64,000 nucleotides of DNA from Bacillus pseudomycoides DSM 12442 (GCF_000161455.1 NZ_CM000745.1:1932686-1996685); one strand, 5' to 3'; positions 8,901 through 16,790 are shown, counted from the first letter of the stretch. Program-made: numbers and translations. The notes: generated by a model not told the origin, from the sequence alone.

Positions 8901-10122
8901 GCTTCTATCTGAGTTAGAGAAATTGGCTGGCAGAGTGAATGAAATGTGGCGTTTAGACGCTCTTGCATATGTATATGGCGCCATGAAAGATGTAGATAAA
9001 GAACAAGAACTAATGGAAGAAGCTTTGCAAATGGATGAAGAACATGTGGAAGTACGATATCATTATGCAAAAGTACTTGTTAAAAAGCGAAATCCGGAAG
9101 CAATTACATTTGTTACAAATTTAATAAAGCAAGATATTGAAAATGAACGTGTATTTGAAGTGTATGTTCAAGCGATGGAACAAAGGCGGAAATTATCTCA
9201 AATACGAGATTCTCTTCATTTGCTGCCAATTAAGAAAAAAGAAAGAAGTACTGCATTTATGTACGCTGCATCTGCACTTGCTGAGAGACTGAGTAAGCAA
9301 CAACAAAATGAAGAGCCAAAGAAATCAATCCTTACAAGAGCATTTTATCGAATGAAAAACCGTGCGAAAGAAATTTCCCTTATTACAATTGTTATTGATT
9401 TATTTGAAATTTCCTTAAAATTTAATGCTAAAAATAGTATGGCAGCGCAGCGTTTAGCGATATTTTATGAAAATGGGAATATGATTACAGAAGCGATAGA
9501 TGTATTACAAACATCTTTAGAAAACATTTGGAATACTAGCGCGGCACGGCAACTTGTAAATCTTCTCATCGAACATGGTGATGAAAATGAAGAGATGTTA
9601 AGAGATGCTCTTGAAATAATAAAGCAGATGTGTAAAGAAGAGCCAAATGATTATGACATGCTCTTGTTACATTCAAATGTTTTGTTCATGTTAGGGGAAG
9701 GAAAACAGGCAGAAAAGATCTGTTTACAATTAATCGAAAGAATGCCTTTTGTGAGCCATGCATTCCTTGCTCTAGCGGAAATATATCAAAGTGAAGAAAG
9801 ATTTGAAGAGTCTATTGCAATGCTGGAAGAGGGAGTACTGCACCATCCGCAAGATCATGCAATGTTTCTCGCTTTAGCAGCGTCTTATCATCAGATTGGA
9901 AAAACAGAAAGGGCAGAAGAACTAACAAATCATATACTATCTTTTGATTCTTCAGATTTATTAGTTCGATACAACAGAGCATACTATTTAGCTGTTTTAA
10001 ATCGAAATGCTGAAGCGAAAGCAGAACTTGAAACGGTTCTTCATGAGGATGAAACTGGATTTTTTGCAGAGCTTGCAGAAGAAGATGAAGAGTTAGAGGA
10101 AGTGTGGGAAACAATAAAGTAA
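5914..10122 (+). CDS. Giant TPR protein with embedded C39-like cysteine peptidase domain
   Basis: A 1402-residue protein without signal peptide or membrane segment, so probably cytosolic. Residues 1-290 and about 460-1380 are helical tetratricopeptide repeats (for example EEYEEAISSFRSSLQLDADQ and the repeat after YESLGQYDQAMKRY). Between them, about 300-440, lies a papain-like domain of the Peptidase_C39_2 type. A Cys in NYCVPAS (C320), a His in SHVQVLSGYD (H398) and an Asp in VQDPN (D416) match the Cys-His-Asp order, and an upstream Gln precedes the Cys. In C39 domains this fold cleaves double-glycine leaders or has lost activity. With TPR arrays on both sides it may act on, or only bind, a protein partner. 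It is monocistronic and no partner is encoded next to it. The function is unknown; the domain calls are firm. Confidence 0.8.
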   Translation: MLEFRRLEMCLKEKRFVDGLQDVNNEIAHIKETNTFSYVKEWLSLISGHEEFDTLIRLTDEGLMHQYSAFLIRYSYKKFPNMRTLSLYCDELIDDRKVLDAEKLLKDALDDIKAEQIDSDILSKAYFTLVRCLLEMKRNEEAFQYMKKAESYSTRPVFDKWGYFYIQIGEWEKAEHSLLAGMEHKENEELAVYLLSQLYAYKGEQKRALQLINDAIDQFPQVPYFYFEKVKHLLDLQCYEEMLTVIDKIDQILPYHSYKAYFTHLRAEALYKMNKNEELLALLKTEVCLKESLYHNIEKYPNGKKVRLPLVPIVQKDNYCVPASLEMMLRLWGESRTQDEVANHIFDVTGSKFSDTVTYLEELGYVCRYFKGNEKNYKALLDQNIPVLLSIDIEHASHVQVLSGYDDQLQSFFVQDPNFLEPLFVEYEKLQERYRYTDGLSIVFVPKEKKEQLSFLVEEEDVYFRKLFSLTDHLEEQDKKGIEKLVSFLQETNENPYTWLYTIKHMDVEVNQEFILFCAERLMERYPDSDFVKLHSAQCFIRIQDLERASDVLQSIEKKNNQALYHFIHGRYSLEKEEYEEAISSFRSSLQLDADQPIAWSFLALSYMYIDQSEQGLQMSQIALQRHPDRFILVNHGLVLIDLERYEEAYEVFNDLLKEYKYEAHIWYERAKCAHQMEKLHLAIKGLRIAIQLDKTVPYPYVKLSEIYESDLEDKKSAEAILSQGIENCEESSSLYTRLGDLYFQNDEFEEAEKIYKRSLEGNDGDIYSHFGLVQIYMAKEQYNDAKHYIFSMEKKFEQNDEFLMNAGMVLWDAEMELGANEEQLKIALSKLENGIRCLKNNTANVLEEYVNRVEGTPFVQRGIAFLRKLEKERADITEYGCYAGILYESLGQYDQAMKRYHQAIKHRPSTLPYFRIGESLMVLGELEDAKRAYESCLEIDANFIGVHLKLAEIYEKEENRLKEQHHMLQAMIQEPMIVNMEYLAELSVENSLHKELLSELEKLAGRVNEMWRLDALAYVYGAMKDVDKEQELMEEALQMDEEHVEVRYHYAKVLVKKRNPEAITFVTNLIKQDIENERVFEVYVQAMEQRRKLSQIRDSLHLLPIKKKERSTAFMYAASALAERLSKQQQNEEPKKSILTRAFYRMKNRAKEISLITIVIDLFEISLKFNAKNSMAAQRLAIFYENGNMITEAIDVLQTSLENIWNTSAARQLVNLLIEHGDENEEMLRDALEIIKQMCKEEPNDYDMLLLHSNVLFMLGEGKQAEKICLQLIERMPFVSHAFLALAEIYQSEERFEESIAMLEEGVLHHPQDHAMFLALAASYHQIGKTERAEELTNHILSFDSSDLLVRYNRAYYLAVLNRNAEAKAELETVLHEDETGFFAELAEEDEELEEVWETIK

Positions 10123-10189
10123 TAGCAACTGTTCATGATGTATAAAATTCGAGAACTAGGACGAAAATGAAAATATATTTTTGAATTGA

Positions 10190-10219
10190 TTGACAATTGT
10201 CTGTTTCATGGAATAAAAT
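10190..10219 (+). promoter_or_regulatory. Promoter of the ileS T-box transcript
   Basis: TTGACA (10190-10195), 18 bases, then TAAAAT (10214-10219). It lies just upstream of the T-box leader. Confidence 0.7.
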
Positions 10220-10239
10220 AACTTTTAATAAAAGTATAC

Positions 10240-10495
10240 AAATCTGAAGACGAGAAAGAGTAAAATAGTGTACTGTTCCCCAGAGAGCCGGCGCCTTGCT
10301 GAAAGCCGGTGTACAGACTTTATTTGAAAATCATCTCCGAGGAGCCGTGGCTGAATAAAGTAAGCTCGGACGGATGTCTACCGTTACAAAGAACGCGTAT
10401 GTTAGTACGTTGCTAAGTGCTATTAGTTAAGATGCTAATAGAATTAGGGTGGTAACGCGGGTAAACCCGTCCCTATTTATAGGGACGGGTTTTTT
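10240..10495 (+). ncRNA. T-box riboswitch, isoleucine specifier
   Basis: Canonical T-box leader in front of the second ileS. AGTA of the specifier-loop S-turn lies near 10260, the AGAGAG box near 10283, and the loop reads GAA-A-ATC-AT with ATC at 10330-10332, an Ile codon. The T-box sequence AGGGTGGTAACGCGG (10446-10460) differs by one base from the usual GGTACCGCG. The competing terminator is a hairpin at about 10464-10495 (CCCGTCCCTA with TAGGGACGGG, then T6). Uncharged tRNA-Ile should stabilise the antiterminator and switch on ileS. Confidence 0.93.
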
Positions 10496-10531
10496 GTGTG
10501 CTTTTACAAATTTTCAAAGGAGTGATTGTAA

Positions 10532-13500
10532 ATGGAGAAGGTAAATGTAAAAGAATCAGCTGTAGGGAGAGAAACACGAATTCGCAAGCAGTGGAATAAG
10601 CAGAATATCTTTGAACAATCCATTCGAAATCGTGAAGGTGCACAATCTTTCGTTTTTTATGAGGGGCCACCAACTGCAAATGGACTGCCACACGTGGGGC
10701 ATGCGCTCGGACGGACGATTAAAGATTTAGTAGCGAGATATAAAACAATGACTGGATATAAAGTACTTCGAAAAGCTGGATGGGATACACACGGATTACC
10801 GGTAGAATTGGGAGTTGAAAAACAGCTTGGTATTTCTGGTAAACATGAGATTGAAGAGTACGGAATTGTACCATTTATTCAAAAATGTAAAGAAAGTGTA
10901 TTTACGTATGAGAAGCAGTGGCGTGAATTTACTGAGAGCATTGGATATTGGGTCGATATGGAAGCCCCGTACGTAACTTTGGAAAATCCTTATATCGAGA
11001 GTGTATGGCATATTCTTGGGACTATTCATGAAAAAGGGCTGCTATATAAAGGACATCGAGTTTCGCCATACTGTCCAAGTTGTCAAACATCACTTAGTTC
11101 ACATGAAGTAGCGCAAGGATATAAAACAGTAAAAGATTTAAGTGCAACGGTAAAGTTTAAAGTATTGCATAGTCAAAATGAATACTTTCTTGGATGGACA
11201 ACAACGCCATGGACTCTTCCAGCCAATGTAGCACTTGCTGTACATCCAGATATGGAGTATGTGAAAGCACAGCAAGCTGATTCGGTTTATATTGTTGCAA
11301 AAGAGCTGGCAAGCAATGTATTAAAAGAAGATTATCAAGTATTGTCTACCCATAAAGGAGAAGAATTAGTAGGTACTTCATATGCAGCACCATTTCCTAT
11401 GGATGAAGTTACGAATGGCTATCGTGTTATTTCGGCAGACTTTGTTACGGGAGATAGTGGTACGGGGCTTGTTCATATCGCACCAGCGTATGGAGAAGAT
11501 GATTATAAAGTTGTACAGAATCAAGGATTATCATTCCTTCATGTTGTGGATGAACAAGGTAAGTATACGGAAGCTGTTCCATTTTTACAAGGGAAGTTTG
11601 TGAAAGAATGTGATGTTGATATTGTTCGTTACTTAGCGCAGGAAGGATTGTTATACTCTAAAGAAAAATATGAACATAGTTATCCGCATTGCTGGCGCTG
11701 TGATTCACCACTCTTGTATTATGCTGGAGAAAGCTGGTTCATTCGGACAACTGAGATCAGAGAGACATTCTTAAAGAATAATGATGCAGTCACATGGTAT
11801 CCAGATCATATGAAACATGGGCGATTTGGAAAGTTTTTAGAGAATATGGTGGACTGGAATATTAGCCGAAAACGATACTGGGGAACACCGTTAAACGTAT
11901 GGGAATGCAAAAACTGTGATCATCAATTTGCACCGAAGAGCATCGATGAATTAAGAAAACATAGCGTAGGGCATACAGCAGAAAATTTAGAACTGCATAA
12001 ACCGTATGTAGATGAAGTGAAGGTATGCTGTGAAAAATGTGGTAGTTCGATGACTCGTACGCCAGAAGTAATCGACGTTTGGTTTGATAGCGGTTCGATG
12101 CCATTTGCACAGTATCATTATCCGTTTGAAAATAAAGAGCTTTTTGAGGAACAATTTCCAGCTGATGTAATCGCTGAAGGTGTCGATCAAACGCGTGGTT
12201 GGTTTTATAGTTTATTAGCAGTAGCGGCTTTATATACCGGAAAAGTACCATATAAACGTGTATTATCTCTTGGGCATGTGTTAGATGAACAAGGACAGAA
12301 AATGTCTAAAAGTAAAGGGAATGCATTAGATCCAGTAGAATTAGTCGAGAAATTTGGTGCAGATGCATTAAGATGGGCACTTCTTGTTGATAGTGCACCT
12401 TGGAATGCAAAGCGTTTTTCTGAAAGAACTGTGCAAGAGGCGAAGTCAAAACTAGTAGATACACTTGTGAATGTATATAGCTTCTATGTTTTATATACAA
12501 ACTTAGATAAATACAATCCAAAAGAAAAGTATGAGGTCAAGCGGACGAAATTAGATGAGTGGGTATTATCACGTCTTCATAGTACAGTGAAACAAGTAAG
12601 AAATGCATTAGACGAGTATCAATTTACAAATGCAGCGCGTGAAATTGCGGTTCTTGTAGATGAGGTTAGTAACTGGTATGTAAGACGTTCGCGCAATCGT
12701 TTTTGGGAGTCTGGCATGAATCCTGAAAAGGCAGCTGCATATGAAACGCTTCATGAAGTGCTTGTTACGCTTAGTAAATTACTTGCTCCGTTTACTCCAT
12801 TTGTCGCGGAAGATATTCATCTTAACTTAGAAGGAAATAGTGTTCATTTAACAGATTATCCAACAGCGGATGAAAAGCTTATTCAAACCAAGTTAGAGCA
12901 AGAAATGAATGCCGTTTTACAAGTTGTTGAGATGGGACGTAGCAACCGAAATCAGCATGGATTAAAAGTGAAGCAACCATTAGCAGAGCTTGTATTACTT
13001 GAGCACCATGAGCAGAAAGTGGACTGGGAATCCTATCGTGATATTGTTATGGATGAACTGAACGTAAAAGCATTTCATGTAGAATTAGATGAAACACAGT
13101 ATACATCGTACCAATTAAAGCTCGATTTTAAGACTGCAGGACCGAAGTTCGGGAAGAACGTTAACGCTGTAAATCAATGGCTAAAACAATTATCGCAAGA
13201 AGAAGTACAAAACTTTGTTTCGACTGAAAAAGCATTGTGTAAGCTTGTATCTAGGGAAGAAGTTGTTGTAACGCTTGAAGATGTATTAGTAGAACAAGTA
13301 CCCAAAGTAGGGTTTTCTAATACTACAAATGGACAATATACGGTAATGTTAGATACGAATGTGACAGATGAACTATTACAAGAAGGAGTGGCGCGAGAAT
13401 TTATTCGAGCTGTTCAAGAGTATCGAAAACAATTGAATTTACCAGTTAATTTACGAGTAGATGTTATTTTGGATACAGAGGATGAATTACAAAACACTCT

Positions 13501-13633
13501 AACAAAGCATAAAGATTTATTAGAAGAAAATTTATTAGTAAAACAATTTACGTTTAAAGCATTGTCACAAGAAGAGGATGAAATTTCTTTAGGTGAGAAA
13601 AAGGTTCGTATTAAACTGAGTCCAGCTAGCTAA
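10532..13633 (+). CDS. ileS2: Isoleucyl-tRNA synthetase, type 2 (eukaryote-like, mupirocin-tolerant class)
   Basis: A 1033-residue class I synthetase that charges tRNA-Ile. HVGH at residues 54-57 and KMSKS at 590-594 form the ATP site. The CP1 editing domain carries GWTTTPWTLPAN, and the anticodon-binding region contains SNWYVRRSRNRFW. The C-terminal part (VPKVGFSN onward, EGVAREFIRAVQEYRKQLNLPV) resembles eukaryotic and archaeal IleRS, and the cysteine-rich zinc tail of the common bacterial enzyme is missing. These features point to IleRS2, the class that includes the mupirocin-resistant MupA. Bacilli that carry it usually also have a housekeeping ileS elsewhere (established knowledge, not visible here). 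GGAG precedes the ATG. Expression is under its own Ile T-box. Confidence 0.92.
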   Translation: MEKVNVKESAVGRETRIRKQWNKQNIFEQSIRNREGAQSFVFYEGPPTANGLPHVGHALGRTIKDLVARYKTMTGYKVLRKAGWDTHGLPVELGVEKQLGISGKHEIEEYGIVPFIQKCKESVFTYEKQWREFTESIGYWVDMEAPYVTLENPYIESVWHILGTIHEKGLLYKGHRVSPYCPSCQTSLSSHEVAQGYKTVKDLSATVKFKVLHSQNEYFLGWTTTPWTLPANVALAVHPDMEYVKAQQADSVYIVAKELASNVLKEDYQVLSTHKGEELVGTSYAAPFPMDEVTNGYRVISADFVTGDSGTGLVHIAPAYGEDDYKVVQNQGLSFLHVVDEQGKYTEAVPFLQGKFVKECDVDIVRYLAQEGLLYSKEKYEHSYPHCWRCDSPLLYYAGESWFIRTTEIRETFLKNNDAVTWYPDHMKHGRFGKFLENMVDWNISRKRYWGTPLNVWECKNCDHQFAPKSIDELRKHSVGHTAENLELHKPYVDEVKVCCEKCGSSMTRTPEVIDVWFDSGSMPFAQYHYPFENKELFEEQFPADVIAEGVDQTRGWFYSLLAVAALYTGKVPYKRVLSLGHVLDEQGQKMSKSKGNALDPVELVEKFGADALRWALLVDSAPWNAKRFSERTVQEAKSKLVDTLVNVYSFYVLYTNLDKYNPKEKYEVKRTKLDEWVLSRLHSTVKQVRNALDEYQFTNAAREIAVLVDEVSNWYVRRSRNRFWESGMNPEKAAAYETLHEVLVTLSKLLAPFTPFVAEDIHLNLEGNSVHLTDYPTADEKLIQTKLEQEMNAVLQVVEMGRSNRNQHGLKVKQPLAELVLLEHHEQKVDWESYRDIVMDELNVKAFHVELDETQYTSYQLKLDFKTAGPKFGKNVNAVNQWLKQLSQEEVQNFVSTEKALCKLVSREEVVVTLEDVLVEQVPKVGFSNTTNGQYTVMLDTNVTDELLQEGVAREFIRAVQEYRKQLNLPVNLRVDVILDTEDELQNTLTKHKDLLEENLLVKQFTFKALSQEEDEISLGEKKVRIKLSPAS

Positions 13634-13937
13634 ATGAAAAATAGGATATAGATGGAAAGTTCGAATTTTTTATAAAAGTAACTTGAGAATGGAGCGTAAA
13701 AAATTACAAGAATCCCTGCGGAATGTCGGGCAGGGATTCAGGGGTAAAGAGGGTTATTTGTATTTGTCGAAACATGTCGTTTTCAACAAGTTAATATTAC
13801 CACCAATTTTCAGAAACTCATCATGTTAAATGTGTCTGAATTGTATATAAACTGTGTATAAATTTAAACAAAAATGCTATTTTACCTTATAAAACAAAAG
13901 TATGATAATCCTTATAAATAATTGCTGAATGATAAAC
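13634..13937. other. ileS2 3' region with hairpin; otherwise no gene
   Basis: A 9-bp hairpin (AATCCCTGC at 13711-13719 with GCAGGGATT at 13730-13738) follows ileS2 but has no T run, so it is a weak terminator candidate. A sequence matching the Spo0A box core TGTCGAA occurs at 13765-13771, without a promoter next to it. Nothing else was recognised. Confidence 0.4.
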
Positions 13938-14018
13938 TTACAAAAATGCTTTTAAAAGTTCTTGAACTAATGGAAGTACTCCACCTACAAATTTCAAAAC
14001 TGCCATTGCGATTTCCAT
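13938..14018 (-). CDS. 26-residue amphipathic/hydrophobic peptide
   Basis: A 27-codon gene beginning MEIAMAVLKF, with VGGVLPL in the middle and ending LLKAFL. It has no leader, no Cys, two Lys and two Glu (net charge about zero), and otherwise only small or hydrophobic residues plus one Phe pair and one Gln. The ribosome binding site is very strong (AGAGGAGGAAA, six bases before ATG), which is the main reason to call it a gene. Size and composition recall leaderless secreted peptides such as staphylococcal phenol-soluble modulins and delta-hemolysin, small leaderless bacteriocins, or a type I toxin. No homology is claimed. A candidate -10 (TATAAT, complement of 14067-14072) and a long inverted repeat lie upstream. 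No transporter or immunity gene is adjacent. Confidence 0.65.
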   Translation of the reverse strand: MEIAMAVLKFVGGVLPLVQELLKAFL

Positions 14019-14080
14019 ATTATTTCCTCCTCTTTCTTGTAAGATGTGTTAAATGTTTATACCATTATTATAGAAAGTAC

Positions 14081-14146
14081 TTATAACAATATAAATACAT
14101 TTCAATATGTAATATTTCAAATTATTTATATTTTATATTGTTATAA
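14081..14146. repeat. 15-bp perfect inverted repeat upstream of the peptide gene
   Basis: TTATAACAATATAAA (14081-14095) is repeated in inverse orientation at 14132-14146, 36 bases apart. The left arm covers the candidate -35 region of the peptide promoter, and the right arm contains TATAAT in the opposite direction. It may be a pair of regulator sites or a large stem-loop. Confidence 0.7.
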
Positions 14147-14216
14147 TAGAAAGGGTAAATTCTACAGCATTTTTCGATGAACTGAATAACTAAAGAACAT
14201 GAAAGTTTCCCTACTT

Positions 14217-14255
14217 AAAAAGGAAGAGAATTATAAAAATTCTCTTCCTTTTTTA
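14217..14255. terminator. Strong hairpin terminator
   Basis: AAAAAGGAAGAGAATT pairs with AATTCTCTTCCTTTTT around a short loop and is followed by T6. A rightward transcript ending here would start within the inverted-repeat region and encode no visible protein, so a small RNA opposite to the peptide gene is possible. Confidence 0.8.
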
Positions 14256-14451
14256 TGTGTACATAAACATTGCTTATCTATCTGAAAGTACATGTATACT
14301 ATACGATTAGTGGCTCTGGTACAAATATGTTGCGCCCTTAAATAATTCATACAGATACGTAATCAAGTGTTCGTAAAGGTATAAGCCTACATAAAATAGA
14401 AATACTATCGTTGTGTATGGTAAGTATTTCATTATACAGGAGAGATGTTGT

Positions 14452-14682
14452 ATGACTACTAATAAACGAAATGATTCAGAAAAGGAATTTGAACCTTCAA
14501 TAATTAACTTAAATGATGAGTTAAATATAATTGATAATGGGGTTACAGAGAGAGTAGACGCTTATCAAAATTTGCAAGCTGAAGATACAGTTACACTTTT
14601 TTGGGGAGATGAATGGAATATAGAAGAAGCTGAGAAGAAAAAGATGGATTGTAATCGACCAAATGACGTTAAACAATATTAA
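14452..14682 (+). CDS. Small acidic hypothetical protein
   Basis: A 76-residue, strongly acidic soluble protein beginning MTTNKRNDSEKEF. It has no signal peptide or membrane segment and probably little fixed structure in the first third. A FWGDEWNIEEAEKKK segment near the C-terminus is the most distinctive part. AGGAGAG lies seven bases before the ATG at 14452; an upstream in-frame ATG at 14413 has no site and is rejected. It was not recognised as any family. It is flanked by the short-peptide locus on the left and a gene relic on the right. Confidence 0.6.
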   Translation: MTTNKRNDSEKEFEPSIINLNDELNIIDNGVTERVDAYQNLQAEDTVTLFWGDEWNIEEAEKKKMDCNRPNDVKQY

Positions 14683-14775
14683 TTAACATCATGGAACATC
14701 TGTCAGTCAATCATACAGAAGCGATTTTAGGAACGTTATGAATAAAGAAACTGATGATTTCCTCAGACAAAAACA

Positions 14776-14802
14776 AAGCATCTCATTACTATTGAGATGC
14801 TT
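14776..14802 (+). terminator. Hairpin after the small acidic protein gene
   Basis: AAGCATCTCA (14776-14785) pairs with TGAGATGCTT (14793-14802). The T run is poor, so this is a moderate terminator candidate. Confidence 0.55.
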
Positions 14803-14838
14803 ATTCAAATCAAGCATGAATTAACTATTATTATTTAA

Positions 14839-15033
14839 AAGAAATACAACAATTTATTTGATCTTTCAAAGTTAGAAAGTGGACAAGGAGCTTTTCATCC
14901 AAGTTTAACACATGCGGACAGAGCTCTGTTAAGAGGTATTAGAAGCTCATTCGGTCTTATTAACGGACAAACGTATCGAGTTAAAAGTGTAAGTCTCCAA
15001 TACATTATCTCAACTTTGGATTATGCCATGTAA
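14839..15033 (+). pseudogene. Orphan C-terminal gene fragment
   Basis: A 64-codon open stretch without start codon or ribosome binding site, following an in-frame stop. It has a protein-like composition (KLESGQGAFHPSLTHADRAL, then GIRSSFGLINGQTYRVKSV) and ends in TAA. The parent family was not recognised. It is most likely the remnant of a deleted gene and could also be chance. Confidence 0.4.
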
Positions 15034-15118
15034 AATAGTATGTGTTATCAGTAATTTATTACATAATGTTATACAGTATTCCCCTATATATGGAAAAATA
15101 GAGTGATAAATTAATAAC

Positions 15119-16204
15119 TTATCCAGTGATTTTTCTCATAATCCACTCTATAGGTCCTCTAGAAAATTTATTTCTCCATAAAATACTAAATAATATACTA
15201 AAAATGAAGAAACAAATGGCAAATATTAATACGAAAGATAAAGATTGATTTTCAAGTCTGTGTAAAAGGATCAATGTTCCGATGCCTAAAATGACGTGAC
15301 TTACATAATGAGTTAAAGTTAATTGTCCGGTTTTAACGATGGCCCCAATAAACCAATTTTTTTCATACCTCTCAGTAATAAATAAGCAAAGAATCAAGAT
15401 TATTAAAGCAGATCCGGTGGCAGATAAGATGTATAAAATGTTTGGTAAAATAGGTCCTGTATTAAATAAAAAGGTAGAGGATTCTTTTCCGATATAGGGG
15501 ATGAAAAAATGAGTCAATACTTTTGACAACAATTCAGCAGTTGTTGAAATGATTAGGCTGATTATTAATAGTTTTTTTCTAATTTTATTATTATGAAGAT
15601 CCATTCGTCCAATCAGCATACCAACTAAGAAGAACGAGAACCATGGGAAAATAGGGTGGTAGCCGTTAAAGAATAAATTACGGAGGAATCCTTTTACTGA
15701 CCAGAAATCTATATAGTTTATAAAAGGAATGGGGCCTCCCCAGCCTTCAAAGGCATTAAAGGTTAATTGGAGGTATTGTGCAATGAGTAAAATGAGTATC
15801 GATAACCAAAGCAATATCTTTTTATTTATTGTAATGAAGAAGGCTGCAATAAAGAGATACACGCCGTAGTAGTGTAATATATCACCTGCCCAGTCGATTG
15901 TGTACAACAATAAGCCTAATACAAATAAGAACAACGATCGCTTCCAAATCATTTTTCGACTAGCCATAATTTTAATTGGATTACTACTAGGAACGGATGA
16001 TTTAGTCATAAGGGAGATTCCTATACCTGCAAGTATGACAAATAGAGCAGAAGCGCGACCCTCAAATAGTGACATAAAGGCTATTAACCATGGAGGGCCA
16101 TTACCTTCAGCCCCGGTTATAACCATGAAATTAACAATTAGCATTCCAAACATAGCCCATGCTCTAGCAAAATCTAATCCAATAATTCTTCTTTTAATTT
16201 CCAT
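15119..16204 (-). CDS. DUF418 / YeiB-like multipass membrane protein
   Basis: A 361-residue integral membrane protein with about ten hydrophobic helices. The N-terminus (RIIGLDFARAWAMFGMLIVNF) and FEGRASALFVILAGIG are typical of the DUF418/DUF1624 acyltransferase-like membrane family. The ATG at 16204 is chosen because it follows AAAGGA. An upstream in-frame start (16276) would lie deep inside tetR. The chosen start overlaps the end of tetR by 11 bases, indicating translational coupling. The role may be envelope acylation or transport; the substrate is unknown. Confidence 0.8.
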   Translation of the reverse strand: MEIKRRIIGLDFARAWAMFGMLIVNFMVITGAEGNGPPWLIAFMSLFEGRASALFVILAGIGISLMTKSSVPSSNPIKIMASRKMIWKRSLFLFVLGLLLYTIDWAGDILHYYGVYLFIAAFFITINKKILLWLSILILLIAQYLQLTFNAFEGWGGPIPFINYIDFWSVKGFLRNLFFNGYHPIFPWFSFFLVGMLIGRMDLHNNKIRKKLLIISLIISTTAELLSKVLTHFFIPYIGKESSTFLFNTGPILPNILYILSATGSALIILILCLFITERYEKNWFIGAIVKTGQLTLTHYVSHVILGIGTLILLHRLENQSLSFVLIFAICFFIFSILFSILWRNKFSRGPIEWIMRKITG

Positions 16205-16790
16205 GGGAAACACGTCCTTTAAATATGCTATGCACAGCTTCAATCCATATTTGTTTATAATCCATGTTTGTATCAAACATCATGAAATTCCCGATATTAT
16301 CAAGCACCAATGCGAGCATATGAGCTTTGGCTGTCAGGTTATCATCCTCAATAAGTTGCAATGAATTTGCTTTAGTAAGAAGTGCTTCAAATCCCTTTAA
16401 ATATTCTCTTTGTATGGAAAGGAGCCGTTCATTATAATTGTTATTTCTAGATGCAAGTAACAAGTATTCTTGTAGGACACGGTTAAAATAAGGATCTTTA
16501 TCTTGTTCATCGATTATGTTTAAACCAATTTCAATACATTTTTCAATAAAATTGTTTTTTGTAAATTCATCAGTCTTAAAGAAGGTTGAAAATTGAACTG
16601 CCTGACATAGCTCATCAAATAAGCCTTCGATTAACGCATCTTTAGATTTGAAGTAATAATAAATAGATGGTTTTGCGATTCCGACTTCCTCGGCAATCAT
16701 TGTGTATGTGGTCTTAGCGATTCCGTGCTCTGCGAATAAACGATAGCTTGCCTCGATTATTGCAGAAAGGGTTTCCTCACTTTTACTCAT
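16194..16790 (-). CDS. TetR family transcriptional regulator
   Basis: A 198-residue repressor. The N-terminal helix-turn-helix (IIEASYRLFAEHGIAKTTYTM, then GIAKPSIYYYFKSKDALIEGLF) is canonical, and the C-terminal ligand domain is variable. The start at 16790 is chosen for the AGGAGG seven bases upstream. It is first in an operon with the DUF418 gene, which it probably controls together with itself through the palindrome at 16851. Confidence 0.9.
   Translation of the reverse strand: MSKSEETLSAIIEASYRLFAEHGIAKTTYTMIAEEVGIAKPSIYYYFKSKDALIEGLFDELCQAVQFSTFFKTDEFTKNNFIEKCIEIGLNIIDEQDKDPYFNRVLQEYLLLASRNNNYNERLLSIQREYLKGFEALLTKANSLQLIEDDNLTAKAHMLALVLDNIGNFMMFDTNMDYKQIWIEAVHSIFKGRVSHGN

Larger units (their letters stand above)
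14683..15118. other. Intergenic region with terminator and gene relic
   Basis: A hairpin at 14776-14802 and an orphan coding fragment at 14839-15033 are annotated separately. Nothing else was recognised. Confidence 0.5.

Noticed and set aside
11862..12251. 129-codon minus-strand open frame
   Set aside because: It is antisense to the ileS2 coding region and has no ribosome binding site.
13765..13771. TGTCGAA, a Spo0A-box-like heptamer
   Set aside because: A seven-base match is expected by chance, and no promoter or gene start lies at a suitable distance.
15900..16364. 154-codon plus-strand open frame
   Set aside because: It is antisense to the DUF418/tetR operon, which has clear motifs.
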